NCBI GenBank assembly: GCA_012516125.1
Contig: JAAYXB010000015.1
Coordinates: 1-48,478, forward strand
DNA from: Bacillota bacterium
GTDB taxonomy: Bacteria > Bacillota > SHA-98 > UBA4971
DNA: 48,478 nucleotides
Direction of reading: 5' to 3'
In this document: positions 30,804 to 38,978 of the stretch, one piece after another
How positions within the stretch are numbered: the first letter of the stretch is position 1
Layout: each line of letters opens with the position of its first letter
Translations under genes and position numbers: made by a program
Notes under the pieces: model-generated
What the model was told of the DNA's origin: nothing
The model's database searches: none
Seen by the model: only the letters and a program-made list of their open reading frames with translations

Positions 30804-31967
30804 ATGGAGAAGCGACTATCTGTGACGTTGATGACCAACGAGTATCCGCCGAACGTGTACGGTGGCGCGGGAGTCCATGTGGACTATCTATCCCGGGCGC
30901 TCGCGAAGATGATGGAAGTGGAGGTCAGGTGCTTCGGGGACGAACGTTCCGGGCCGGAAGGCATAACAGTGCGGGCCTACGGGCCCTGGGAGCTCATGAC
31001 AAGGGGCGGCGACCAGCGCCTTGCGAAAGCGCTTTCGCCGCTCTCGACGGACCTCGCGATGGTTAAGGACCCGGTGACATCCGATGTGGTCCACTGCCAC
31101 ACCTGGTATACGTTCATGGCCGGGTTCTACGCGAAGGAGCTTTACGGGAAGCCGCTCGTCACCACCATCCACAGCCTCGAACCGCTTCGCCCGTGGAAGG
31201 AGGAGCAGCTTGGCCCGGCGTACAGGCTGAGCCGATGGATGGAGCGCACCGGCGTGCTTGCGTCCGACAGGGTCGTGGCGGTTTCGAAGGGGATGAAAGC
31301 CGACATTCTCAAGTGCTATACAATCCCCGAGGACCGCATCCGGGTCATCCACAACGGCATCGACCTCGACGAGTACAGACCCGTCTACGCGAACGACGCG
31401 CGCCGCGAATACGGCATTGGCAACAACTATGTGCTCTTCGTGGGGAGAATGAGCAGGCAGAAGGGGATAGTCCACCTTCTGGACGCCGTCCCGTATCTGC
31501 CGGAGGACGTGCAGGTGGTGCTTTGCGCAGGCGCGCCTGACACCGAGGAAATCGAGCGCGAGGTGGTGGAGCGGGCCGCCGGGAAGCCCAATGTCGTGCT
31601 CATCCGCGAGATGGTGCCGAAGCGCAAGCTCATCGAGCTTTACTCGAGCGCCCGCGTGTTCTGCTGCCCATCTATCTATGAGCCGTTCGGCATAATCAAC
31701 CTTGAGGCCATGGCGTGCGAGACCCCTGTAGTGGCGTCGGCGGTGGGCGGCATACTTGAGGTTGTGGTGGACGGCGAGTCCGGGTTCCTCGTAGAGCCAG
31801 GCAACCCCGAGGCGCTCGCCCGGGCCATCAACACCTTGCTCCAGAACCCCGATCTCGCCCGGTCCTTCGGCAAGGCCGGACGCAGGCGCGTCGAGGCGCA
31901 CTTCAGCTGGGACTCAATCGCCCGCCAGACGAAAGATCTCTACGCTGAGCTGGTTCCATCGGGCTAG
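30804..31967 (+). CDS. Glycogen synthase / maltose-1-phosphate synthase-type GT4 glycosyltransferase
   Basis: About 387 residues with the GT-B fold of the short, actinobacterial-type glycogen synthase (GlgA/GlgM). The N-terminal loop LMTNEYPPNVYGGAGVHV binds acceptor and nucleotide sugar. VIHNGIDLDEY, VGRMSRQKGI and the C-terminal EPFGIINLEAMACETPVV (donor-binding E-x7-E) follow. In actinobacteria this type uses ADP-glucose to make maltose-1-phosphate or alpha-glucan. ATG 30804 has GGGAGG at eleven bases; GTG 30795 and GTG 30759 are alternatives. The gene pairs with the upstream maltokinase, so the two likely supply an alpha-glucan store. Confidence 0.9.
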   Translation: MEKRLSVTLMTNEYPPNVYGGAGVHVDYLSRALAKMMEVEVRCFGDERSGPEGITVRAYGPWELMTRGGDQRLAKALSPLSTDLAMVKDPVTSDVVHCHTWYTFMAGFYAKELYGKPLVTTIHSLEPLRPWKEEQLGPAYRLSRWMERTGVLASDRVVAVSKGMKADILKCYTIPEDRIRVIHNGIDLDEYRPVYANDARREYGIGNNYVLFVGRMSRQKGIVHLLDAVPYLPEDVQVVLCAGAPDTEEIEREVVERAAGKPNVVLIREMVPKRKLIELYSSARVFCCPSIYEPFGIINLEAMACETPVVASAVGGILEVVVDGESGFLVEPGNPEALARAINTLLQNPDLARSFGKAGRRRVEAHFSWDSIARQTKDLYAELVPSG

Positions 31968-32040
31968 AACGGTGCTCCGAAATGCTCGCCGTGGGCAGGT
32001 GCCGCCATCTGCAGGCCGGAAATTGCCAGCTCGGAGACGC

Positions 32041-32102
32041 AGTGACGGGCGGGCCGCGCCTCGCCAGAGTCCGGCCCATTTGGCCAGTGGACGGATTCTC
32101 AC
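32041..32102. repeat. Structured intergenic repeat, copy R3 (decayed fragment)
   Basis: A degenerate piece matching the middle of R1/R2. It retains the inner hairpin as AGAGTCCG (32067-32074) with CGGATTCT (32092-32099), where one A-T pair of the consensus has become G-C and another G-T, so pairing is kept. The outer stem and ends are lost or unrecognisable. It lies between convergent genes, glgA-type (+) and amidase (-), where it may also help terminate transcription. Confidence 0.7.
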
Positions 32103-32139
32103 GGGTAACGGAGACTTGCCATGATATTTCCGTTTCCGG

Positions 32140-34179
32140 CTAAAGCTTCGGCCCCGTTTCAGTCCCCGTTTCGGCCGGAGCCGCAGGCTTGATTCCAGAC
32201 TCAGTAGCAGTTCCAGTCACAGTTCCAGTCCCGGGCCTAGCTCCAGCCTCAGCCCCGGCCCCAGCTCCAGCTCCAGCCTCGGCTCCATCTCCAGCCTCGG
32301 CTTCAGCTCCAACCTCAGCTTCGGCCCCAGACCCGGTCGCGGGTTTGATCTCAGCCTCAGCCTCAGTCTCAGCCTCAGTCTCAGTCTCAGTCTCAGTCTC
32401 GGTCGCAGCCCCGGCAGTGGCCTTGGCGTTGCCACCTCTCGGTGCCTGGGGCTCTGTTCCCGCCCGTTCGGCCTCGGCCTCCAGGCGCCATTCGAAGTAG
32501 CTCCAAATGCCCCTTACGATGCCCCGCGCAGCTCTGTCCCGGAAGGCAGGGTCGATGAGGAGCAGTTCCTCGGCAAGGTTCGACATGAATACGACCTCGA
32601 CGAGGCACGAAGGCATCTTCGCCTCTCGAATGATGTAAAGATCTGGCCTCTCTCGTACTCCCCGGTCCGGAAGGCCGATCTCCTTCACTAGGCCTGCTTG
32701 CACATGCTCCGCCAGCCGGCGGCTCATCGGCACGTTCGAGCAGAACAGCGTCTCCGTGCCTGACGGTCCGTCGGTCCTGCCTGCGTTCGCGTGCACGCTG
32801 ACGAAGGCGTCGGCCCGCGCGTCGGCGGCAACCTTCACCCGCTCCGGTAGGAACACGCTCACGTCGTCGGTGCGCGTGAGGACGGCCTTAGCCCCCGCTT
32901 CGCTCAGCATGGCGGCGACGCGCTTCGAGATGTCCAGGGTCACGGCCTTTTCCTGTAACCCCGTCGAGCCGATGGCCCCGGGGTCGCTGCCGCCGTGCCC
33001 GGGGTCCACCGCTATTGTCTTCTTGTAGAGCGGCGACCGCGTAACTTCCACGGCGGTCTCGCTCTCGCTGCACGAGCCGTCGGGCCCCGGTCCTCTGGGC
33101 GCTTCGGAATGGCCGACGTAGTACGGGAGGTCCACGACAACCCTGACCGTCATCGGCCCGAATTGGGCGAGGCGTATCCTGTTGACGGTGCCGTCGCCCA
33201 CTTCGATCGTGCAGTCAGGCGAATCGAGGACGGAGTCCTCAAAGTCCATGACGAGCCTGTGTGGTTCAGTAAGACGCGTGACCTTCACCTGCGGCAGGCC
33301 GGTGGATTTCACGCTCACGCGCGTGGACTTGAGGCGCGTCGTGAACGCTGCGCCCAGGATGCGGTGACCGAAATCCACTACCACCTCGCCTGGCCTGTCC
33401 GACGACGTGAACACCGAGTAGGTCGTCTCCCTGGCAAGGTCCACGACCACCCGCACGGTGTCCGGCGAGTGCTGGCTCGCCCGGATCTGCCGCGCTATTG
33501 CGTGGGACACGGGCATTGGCGCGGGATTGCCAACCAGGACGGCCCCGGGGAGGTCCACGACGATCCTCGGGGGATCGATGAGGATGGAGGTTTTGTACTT
33601 GAGCTTGCCTGTGCCTCTGATGACCGCCTCGGCACGGCCGTCCACCTCATGGAACTCCATCCCGGTCACACGCTGGGGAAACACAATAACGATTTCGTGG
33701 GGGTTCTCTTCAGGCTGGCTTATCGTGTATGCCGAGTCCTGGCAAAGGTCGATGACGAGCCGCACCACGCTGGGGTTAAACTGGGCGATCCTCACCTTGT
33801 CGATGATGCCGTCGCCGACCAGGACGGGCTCGGGGCGCGACGGGAGCACGGCTCCCTCGATGTCAACGACGAGTCGCGACGGGTCTTTCAGGACGAAGGA
33901 CTTCCAGGCAGCCCTTCCCGGGCCTGCCAGCGACACTGTGACCGTCCCGCGTCCTTCGACCTCGGCATAGTTCACCGCAAGGACGCGCGCCGGCCTTTCC
34001 TCGCCGCCGGTGGGCGTCGCCGCAGGCGCGCCCGCACGCGCACGCGCGGGGAACGCGACGAACCCTACTACAAGGAGCATGATTGGGAGTAGCCAGGCTT
34101 TGCCGTGGCCTGCAGGTCTCAACTTTCTACCTCCAACCGTTCGACTGCTACCAGGTTCTCTTTCGACTTCGTTCAACAA
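32140..34179 (-). CDS. N-acetylmuramoyl-L-alanine amidase with AMIN domains and acidic repeat tail
   Basis: Secreted cell wall hydrolase, 679 residues, that cleaves the amide bond between MurNAc and the stem peptide. A hydrophobic segment (about residues 28-46) is the signal or anchor. Three AMIN-type beta domains (about 60-370, recurring RLVVDIEG, RIVVDLPG, RLVMDFED) probably bind envelope polysaccharide. The Amidase_3 domain starts at DPGHGGSDPGAIG (Asp392); the zinc-site landmarks are that His, Glu in TGLQEK, His in VHAN and Glu in VEVVFMSN. After about residue 567 comes a low-complexity tail of Glu, Thr, Ala and Gly encoded by hexanucleotide repeats. TTG start with GAGGAAA upstream. It is divergent from the LysM gene. 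Confidence 0.92.
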   Translation of the reverse strand: MLNEVEREPGSSRTVGGRKLRPAGHGKAWLLPIMLLVVGFVAFPARARAGAPAATPTGGEERPARVLAVNYAEVEGRGTVTVSLAGPGRAAWKSFVLKDPSRLVVDIEGAVLPSRPEPVLVGDGIIDKVRIAQFNPSVVRLVIDLCQDSAYTISQPEENPHEIVIVFPQRVTGMEFHEVDGRAEAVIRGTGKLKYKTSILIDPPRIVVDLPGAVLVGNPAPMPVSHAIARQIRASQHSPDTVRVVVDLARETTYSVFTSSDRPGEVVVDFGHRILGAAFTTRLKSTRVSVKSTGLPQVKVTRLTEPHRLVMDFEDSVLDSPDCTIEVGDGTVNRIRLAQFGPMTVRVVVDLPYYVGHSEAPRGPGPDGSCSESETAVEVTRSPLYKKTIAVDPGHGGSDPGAIGSTGLQEKAVTLDISKRVAAMLSEAGAKAVLTRTDDVSVFLPERVKVAADARADAFVSVHANAGRTDGPSGTETLFCSNVPMSRRLAEHVQAGLVKEIGLPDRGVRERPDLYIIREAKMPSCLVEVVFMSNLAEELLLIDPAFRDRAARGIVRGIWSYFEWRLEAEAERAGTEPQAPRGGNAKATAGAATETETETETEAETEAEAEIKPATGSGAEAEVGAEAEAGDGAEAGAGAGAGAEAGARPGTGTVTGTATESGIKPAAPAETGTETGPKL
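32350..32403. repeat. CTCAGY hexanucleotide microsatellite inside amidase gene
   Basis: Eight uninterrupted CTCAGC/CTCAGT units followed by one CTCGGT on the plus strand, encoding alternating Glu and Thr/Ala on the minus strand. More degenerate copies of the same hexamer continue from about 32170 to 32330. The unit is a multiple of three, so slippage would change tail length without a frameshift. Confidence 0.85.
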
Positions 34180-34513
34180 TTTCCTCTTCTGCTATGTGGA
34201 TGCCTGCTCTGAGTGAAGGTTCACGAGACTGCCGATGCTTCCTAAGATTATGTCAGCATGTCAACGCACCCCGTTTGAACCGCCAAAGTCGCCTCGTCTT
34301 CTCGTCTCTTCACGGCTTCACCGCTTCACCTCTTTGGCCCATCGTTTCATCGTCTCTTCACCTCTTCGTCCCTTGAGCTCGTCGTCTCGTCACCTTGGCG
34401 CCTCGGGGCGACGCGCAGCCACGGCCCTGCTGCGGGAATATCGAGTAGGTCGTCGCAATATGATGTAGCGAACACGTACAGGCACCGAAAACTGCCAGGA
34501 GGTGTGCGAGACG
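34180..34513. other. Divergent intergenic region with pyrimidine-rich tract
   Basis: This 334-base spacer separates the amidase (-) and LysM (+) genes. From about 34275 to 34400 the plus strand is strongly pyrimidine-rich with imperfect repeats of TCGTCTCTTCAC and TTCACCTCTT. On the minus strand TTGACA (complement of 34259-34264) could be a -35 for the amidase, but no good -10 lies at standard spacing. No ORF is convincing. Confidence 0.4.
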
Positions 34514-34915
34514 ATGATAGTCTACACAGTTCGACGGGGAGACACCCTGTGGGACATCTGCCAGCGATTTGGCGGCACCTTCGAGACGACGGTGAGGCTT
34601 AACAACCTTGCCCACCCGGATCACATTTATCCAGGGCTTGAGCTTACCATCGAGACGCCCGACACGGTTGGCAAGACGTTTTGCGTGGTGCAGAACGGCG
34701 AGACCTTGTGGGACATCGCTCAGCGACACAAGGTCGCCATGGAGGCTCTCGTCGCCCAGAACGGGCTCCAGCACCCGGACGAAATCTACCCCGGAAAGTT
34801 GATCCTGGTCGCGGAGGGGCCAAAGCCTGACAAGCCAGATAAGCCCGACAAGCCCGAGAACGAGCAACCAGAGGATGACGAACTCAAGGAAGCCAAGCCC
34901 TCGACGGAGTCCTGA
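34514..34915 (+). CDS. Two-LysM-domain protein
   Basis: A 133-residue protein with two LysM peptidoglycan-binding domains. The first is VYTVRRGDTLWDICQRFG to IYPGLELTI (about 3-48). The second is FCVVQNGETLWDIAQRHK to IYPGKLILV (about 54-99). A charged PDKPDKPDKPE tail rich in Lys, Glu and Pro follows. There is no signal peptide, so it is either cytoplasmic/forespore-associated or exported another way. ATG 34514 is preceded by AGGAGGTG (34497-34504). It is divergently placed to the amidase and may act on the same wall or spore cortex material. Confidence 0.92.
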   Translation: MIVYTVRRGDTLWDICQRFGGTFETTVRLNNLAHPDHIYPGLELTIETPDTVGKTFCVVQNGETLWDIAQRHKVAMEALVAQNGLQHPDEIYPGKLILVAEGPKPDKPDKPDKPENEQPEDDELKEAKPSTES

Positions 34916-35174
34916 TGGTACCCTGTCAGACGCCAAATGACACCCAGTCGGCAGGGAGCCGGAGCCCTGATGTGGGTCCGCGCACCCGCTCCGACGGATG
35001 ACACGCGGACGACGGCTGACATCGGAATGGAGGGACTCGCGGCGTTGACCGGCGTGAAACCGCTGGGCATCCCTCACAGCAACCGATCGCCAGGTTCATA
35101 CGCGCACTCCGCCTAGATGTGCATCCGCACTCTACGCTGTATGCTTCTTCACTTCCCCTGGACGTGCCGGTAAT

Positions 35175-35588
35175 ATGATGTGTGAGGTGAGCAGGTTGGA
35201 CGGGGGTTTCGAGCATACCGGCAGTCGCATCAGGAGACTTCGCCGCATGAGACGGATCACGCAGGAGGAGCTCGGAGAACTCACCGGTCTGCACGTCAGC
35301 TACATCGGACAGCTCGAACGGGGTCAGAGGACCCCGTCTATCAAGACCCTCGACGCAATCGCAAGAGCACTCCAGGTCGACCCGGCGCTTCTGGTGAAGT
35401 CTGTCGGGGACGATGAATCCCCTGTCGAAGACCTCCTGGCCCTCGTCGCCGGGGCATCGCCCGAGCAGGTGCAGCTCATCACCAGGATAGCGGAAACCGT
35501 GCTTTCGTCCGGCTACCGAGTCGAGAACCGCCAGAGAGATACCAAGGCGGAACCCCCGTCAGACGCCCCGGACAAGTCGTCAAAGTGA
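35175..35588 (+). CDS. XRE-family helix-turn-helix regulator
   Basis: Up to 137 residues. The HTH_3 domain covers about residues 17-72: GSRIRRLRRMRRITQEELGE, then the recognition part LHVSYIGQLERGQRTPS and IKTLDAIARALQVDP. The C-terminal part has a short helix (PEQVQLITRIAETVL) and a polar tail. The start could be ATG 35175, ATG 35178 or TTG 35196, the last preceded by GAGGTGAGCAGG. It resembles small SinR-like DNA-binding regulators. Target genes are unknown. Repeat R4 lies directly downstream. Confidence 0.88.
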   Translation: MMCEVSRLDGGFEHTGSRIRRLRRMRRITQEELGELTGLHVSYIGQLERGQRTPSIKTLDAIARALQVDPALLVKSVGDDESPVEDLLALVAGASPEQVQLITRIAETVLSSGYRVENRQRDTKAEPPSDAPDKSSK

Positions 35589-35965
35589 CCGGCACAAAGC
35601 AATCCCTGAGTGAGGGTTCGTTAGTTCCTCCCCGTTTGCCACCATGTGGTGGGTTGCCGGTGTTGAACTGTCTCTTTGAGTCACCGGCAACTCTCCCCAA
35701 GAGTTGGGAGCATTTCCGCACTCTCACATAGCACCCATCCCGGGATGTCGACCGCATCATGGCCGCCCTGTTTCCGGGCTGACGCAGCGAGAGTCCTTGG
35801 CTTCGACTACCCACGTAACCTGCCAGGCTGGGCGGGAAGATGGACGCCAAATCGCCACCGTGCGCCGCCATCCTGGTCGATTTCCTGCCACCCCGAGCCT
35901 CTACCGCCCCGCCGCTGCCCCGCATGGCAGAACAGCAATGCCTCACCAACATGGTGCGCGCCGGT
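35589..35965 (+). other. Gap between XRE regulator and murI
   Basis: This 440-base spacer (to 36029) holds repeat R4 at 35606-35731 and the murI promoter and inverted repeat at 35966-36008, listed separately. Between them (35732-35965) I see no gene or clear signal. Confidence 0.5.
35606..35731. repeat. Structured intergenic repeat, copy R4 (short form)
   Basis: A 126-base shortened relative of R2. The ends CTGAGTGAGGGTTCG and CGCACTCTCACATAG are imperfect inverted repeats. The outer stem GTTGCCGGTG / CACCGGCAAC and the terminal CTCCCCAA / TTGGGAG hairpin are kept, but the whole inner segment with the CAAAATCCGG stem is missing. It shows that outer and inner parts can be lost independently. 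Confidence 0.82.
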
Positions 35966-36008
35966 GTTGCGATGATGGTTGCGGCATGCATATAATAAGC
36001 ATCGCAAC
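35966..36008 (+). promoter_or_regulatory. murI promoter within an inverted repeat
   Basis: A sigma-A-like promoter: TTGCGA (35967-35972), 18-base spacer, perfect TATAAT (35991-35996). It is bracketed by a perfect inverted repeat GTTGCGATG (35966-35974) and CATCGCAAC (36000-36008). One arm covers the -35 and the other the likely transcription start, so a dimeric repressor binding there would block the promoter. The murI start is 22 bases beyond. Confidence 0.65.
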
Positions 36009-36029
36009 ATTGTGTGGGAGGCGACTCCC

Positions 36030-36872
36030 GTGGACGGAAGGCCGATAGGGATATTTGACTCCGGGGTGGGAGGGCTCACCGTGGTGCGCGAAGTATGGCG
36101 CCGACTTCCGAACGAGCGCATCCTGTACTTCGGTGACACCGCGAGGGTGCCCTATGGTGGAAGGCCCGCCTTCGAGATCGAGGGCTTTGCGAGGCAGATC
36201 ATCTCTTACCTTCAGAGGCGCGGGGCCAAGTTCGTCATCGTTGCATGTAACACGACCTCCGCTCTCGCTCTGGACAGGGTCGAGCGTGAGTTCCACCTGC
36301 CGCTCGTGGGGATGTTGCGGCCCGGTGCCCGCGCTGCGGCGAAAGCGACGCGCACCGGCAGGATCGGGGTCATCGCGACCGAAGGGACGGCGCGCAGCGG
36401 CGCCTACGAGCGGGCGATAAAGGACCTGAGGCCCGGGGCGGAAGTGCTCTCCAAGGGGTGCCCGCTGCTGGTCCCGTTTATCGAAGCCGGCCGGGCTCAC
36501 TCGCCCGAAGCTATGGACGCTCTTCGGAACTACCTTGCCCCCCTCCTGGAGCGGGACATCGATACGCTCGTGCTCGGGTGCACTCACTACCCGTTCCTTG
36601 AGGACGAGATCAGGCAGATCCTAGGCCCAGACGTCGCCATCGTGGACCCTGCCGGAGAGACTGTGGAAGTCGCGTCGGCGCTTCTTCATAACCTCGACCT
36701 TGCAAGCCCCGCCAGGACGGGACCTGACGAGTTCACGGTCAGCGGCGACCCTGCAGGATTTGCGCGCGTGGCGGAGAAACTACTGGGGAGCCGATTGCCG
36801 CGGGTAGCCAGGGTCGACCTGCAGGCGAGCATGGCTTCACCCGGCCAATGCTATCGGGAGCAACACCTTTAG
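36030..36872 (+). CDS. murI: Glutamate racemase
   Basis: Makes D-glutamate for peptidoglycan. About 280 residues. It opens with GRPIGIFDSGVGGLTVVREV, and the two catalytic cysteines are Cys73 (VACNTTSA) and Cys184 (VLGCTHYPFL). PYG in RVPYGGRP is also typical. GTG 36030 is chosen because GGGAGG (36016-36021) precedes it by eight bases and the family sequence starts there; an in-frame ATG at 35979 would add a non-conserved leader within the promoter. Repetitive GT-rich DNA follows, then rph. Confidence 0.95.
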   Translation: MDGRPIGIFDSGVGGLTVVREVWRRLPNERILYFGDTARVPYGGRPAFEIEGFARQIISYLQRRGAKFVIVACNTTSALALDRVEREFHLPLVGMLRPGARAAAKATRTGRIGVIATEGTARSGAYERAIKDLRPGAEVLSKGCPLLVPFIEAGRAHSPEAMDALRNYLAPLLERDIDTLVLGCTHYPFLEDEIRQILGPDVAIVDPAGETVEVASALLHNLDLASPARTGPDEFTVSGDPAGFARVAEKLLGSRLPRVARVDLQASMASPGQCYREQHL

Positions 36873-36884
36873 GGCACCGCCGCG

Positions 36885-37030
36885 GCGGAGGTGGCACGCT
36901 GGTGGCACGCCACCCGGTGGCGGCAAGTGCCAGGTGCTGGTGCCGGGGGGAGGTCAGGTGCCAGGTGGGAGATGCCTGGTACAAGTGGCAGGTGCGTGGT
37001 GGCGGGTGCCTGGTGCCAGATGGCAATCGG
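36885..37030. repeat. Degenerate GGTGCCAGGTG-type minisatellite
   Basis: The spacer between murI and rph is made of imperfect copies of GTGGCA, GTGCCAGGTG and GGTGGC, with GGGGGGAGG runs. The strand is strongly G/T biased and could form G-rich secondary structure. No ORF is supported. Confidence 0.6.
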
Positions 37031-37109
37031 CTGGGGGCAGGGCCAGAACGCACGGGGCAGGGCGAAGGAAGCGTGAATGAGAACGAAGGCCGAAGGAGGA
37101 GGTCGTGAC

Positions 37110-37883
37110 GTGCCGAGGCAAGACGGCAGAGCCAACGATGAGATCCGTCCGGTCAAGATCACGAGGGGATACATGAAGTATGCTGAAGGCTCGGTGCTCA
37201 TAGAGGTCGGCGACACGCGGGTCGTGTGCACGGCCACTCTCGAGGATCGGGTGCCGCAGTTCTTGAAGGGGCAGGGCAAGGGCTGGGTCACTGCCGAATA
37301 CGGAATGCTGCCCAGGGCCACCAGCGAACGGAACCCGCGGGAGGCGACGAAGGGCAAGTCGGGCAGGACCTACGAGATCCAGAGGCTGATAGGGCGGGCG
37401 CTACGGGCCGTCGTGGACCTCGAGGCCATCGGCGAGCGCACCGTGTGGATCGACTGCGACGTGATTCAGGCGGACGGCGGCACGCGCACCGCCGCCGTCA
37501 CCGGTTCCTTCGTTGCTCTCGTGGAGGCGCTTTCGCTTCTGTCGTCCGGCGGCAACGCCGCCTGCGGCGAGGCCGGCACCGCCGAGCCGCTGCCCGGCCC
37601 CCTCCCCGTAAGGGATTTCATCGCTGCCACAAGCGTCGGCATCGTTGACGGCGAGCTTGTGATCGACCTCTCCTTCGACGAGGACTCCCGTGCAAGCGTC
37701 GACATGAACGTCGTGATGACAGGGGGCGGCAAGCTGGTGGAGATCCAGGGGACCGCCGAGGGCAGCCCGTTCTCCAGGGCGGACCTGGACAGGATGCTGA
37801 GGCTCGCGAGGAGCGGCATTGACAGGCTCATCGCCATCCAGCGAGAGGTCCTCGGCGACCTTGCGGCAAGGGTGGGCAACTGA
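37110..37883 (+). CDS. rph: Ribonuclease PH
   Basis: Phosphate-dependent 3'-5' exoribonuclease that trims tRNA 3' ends; about 257 residues. Conserved segments are [66 protein letters not shown] and [10 protein letters not shown] near the end. The GTG 37110 start is supported by AGGAGGAGG (37097-37105); ATG 37077 would add eleven residues. The stop is one base before the rdgB start, and rph-rdgB pairing is common in Bacillota. Confidence 0.96.
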   Translation: MPRQDGRANDEIRPVKITRGYMKYAEGSVLIEVGDTRVVCTATLEDRVPQFLKGQGKGWVTAEYGMLPRATSERNPREATKGKSGRTYEIQRLIGRALRAVVDLEAIGERTVWIDCDVIQADGGTRTAAVTGSFVALVEALSLLSSGGNAACGEAGTAEPLPGPLPVRDFIAATSVGIVDGELVIDLSFDEDSRASVDMNVVMTGGGKLVEIQGTAEGSPFSRADLDRMLRLARSGIDRLIAIQREVLGDLAARVGN

Positions 37884-37884
37884 C

Positions 37885-38550
37885 GTGCCCCGGCTTGTGC
37901 TTGCCACGAGGAACCCTGGCAAGGTTGCGGAGATGCGCGACATTCTGCGGGCAAGCGGGCTCGGTGTCGTGGAGGTCCTCTCGTGCGCAGATTTCCCCGG
38001 GCTTGGCGACGTGGAGGAGGACGGGGAGACGTTCGAGGAGAACGCGACGAAGAAGGCTCTCGCCGTGGCAAAGGCCACGGGCGAGGTGGCGCTCGCCGAC
38101 GACTCCGGGCTTGAAGTCGACGCCCTTGGAGGCGCCCCGGGGGTGCGGTCGGCGAGGTTCGCCGGGGAGGCGCTCCCGCGCGGGGCCTCGCGCGATAGGG
38201 CCAACTGCGAGAAACTGCTCTCGCTCCTTGCAGGCGTGCCGGGTCCGGAGCGGACTGCGCGCTTCCGGTGCGCTGTAGCCGTGGCGGCCCCCGGGGGTCG
38301 GGTGCAAACCGCGGAGGGCAGGTGCGAAGGCCGCGTAATCTTCGCACCCCGGGGCTCTGGTGGATTCGGGTACGACCCCGTGTTTGTCCCCGATGGCTAT
38401 GACGAGACTTTCGCGGAGCTTGGCCCCGGGGTGAAGAACGCCATCAGCCACAGAGCGAAGGCCCTGACGGCGGCCATCCCGGCTATCCGCGACCTGCTCG
38501 GCCTGGGCGCCGAGGGGATGGCCCGGCAGAAGCCTGGAGACGTGAGCTGA
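37885..38550 (+). CDS. rdgB: XTP/dITP diphosphatase (non-canonical purine NTPase)
   Basis: House-cleaning pyrophosphatase of the HAM1/RdgB family that removes dITP and XTP; about 221 residues. Motifs are LVLATRNPGKVAEM at the N-terminus, ALADDSGLEVDALGGAPGV and RFAGE in the centre, and GGFGYDPVFVPDGY and NAISHRAKAL at the end. GTG 37885 follows the rph stop by one base with AAGGGTGGG upstream. Confidence 0.96.
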   Translation: MPRLVLATRNPGKVAEMRDILRASGLGVVEVLSCADFPGLGDVEEDGETFEENATKKALAVAKATGEVALADDSGLEVDALGGAPGVRSARFAGEALPRGASRDRANCEKLLSLLAGVPGPERTARFRCAVAVAAPGGRVQTAEGRCEGRVIFAPRGSGGFGYDPVFVPDGYDETFAELGPGVKNAISHRAKALTAAIPAIRDLLGLGAEGMARQKPGDVS

Positions 38551-38648
38551 GGCTCGGCCCGGCTCCCATGGCGAGGCCCGATGGCGAGACGTTCGGAGCG
38601 AGATCCGGAGGCCGGGAGGTCCAGGGGGTTCGGGGGTCCGGCCCGCCT

Positions 38649-38677
38649 TTGACTTTCGGCGGTGTTTGCTGTAGAAT
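38649..38677 (+). promoter_or_regulatory. Promoter of tRNA-Pro
   Basis: TTGACT (38649-38654), exactly 17 bases, then TAGAAT (38672-38677). It lies 36 bases before the tRNA 5' end, a normal distance for a primary tRNA transcript. Confidence 0.78.
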
Positions 38678-38713
38678 GTGAACTTGAAAAGGGTATCATG
38701 TGTATGTTGAACT

Positions 38714-38791
<78 letters not shown>

Positions 38792-38978
38792 TCTTTTCTC
38801 GGCACCTCTCTTCCCGCCAGTATGATGCATCCCCGGGTGTACCTTATCCTTAATATTGCTCCCTTTTATGGTTGACCAGCGGACGGAAAGTTCCCCGAGC
38901 CGCCCGGCAGGGGAAACCACTCGGGCGCAGAATTACCCGTAGGGGGAGTTTCCTAATACTTGCACAGGAGGGGTGCTG

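Noticed and set aside
38880-38950. Riboswitch upstream of the 5'-nucleotidase
   Set aside because: A hairpin and a GGGGAAACC stretch drew attention, but I could not match conserved cores of c-di-GMP, purine, THF or other common riboswitches.
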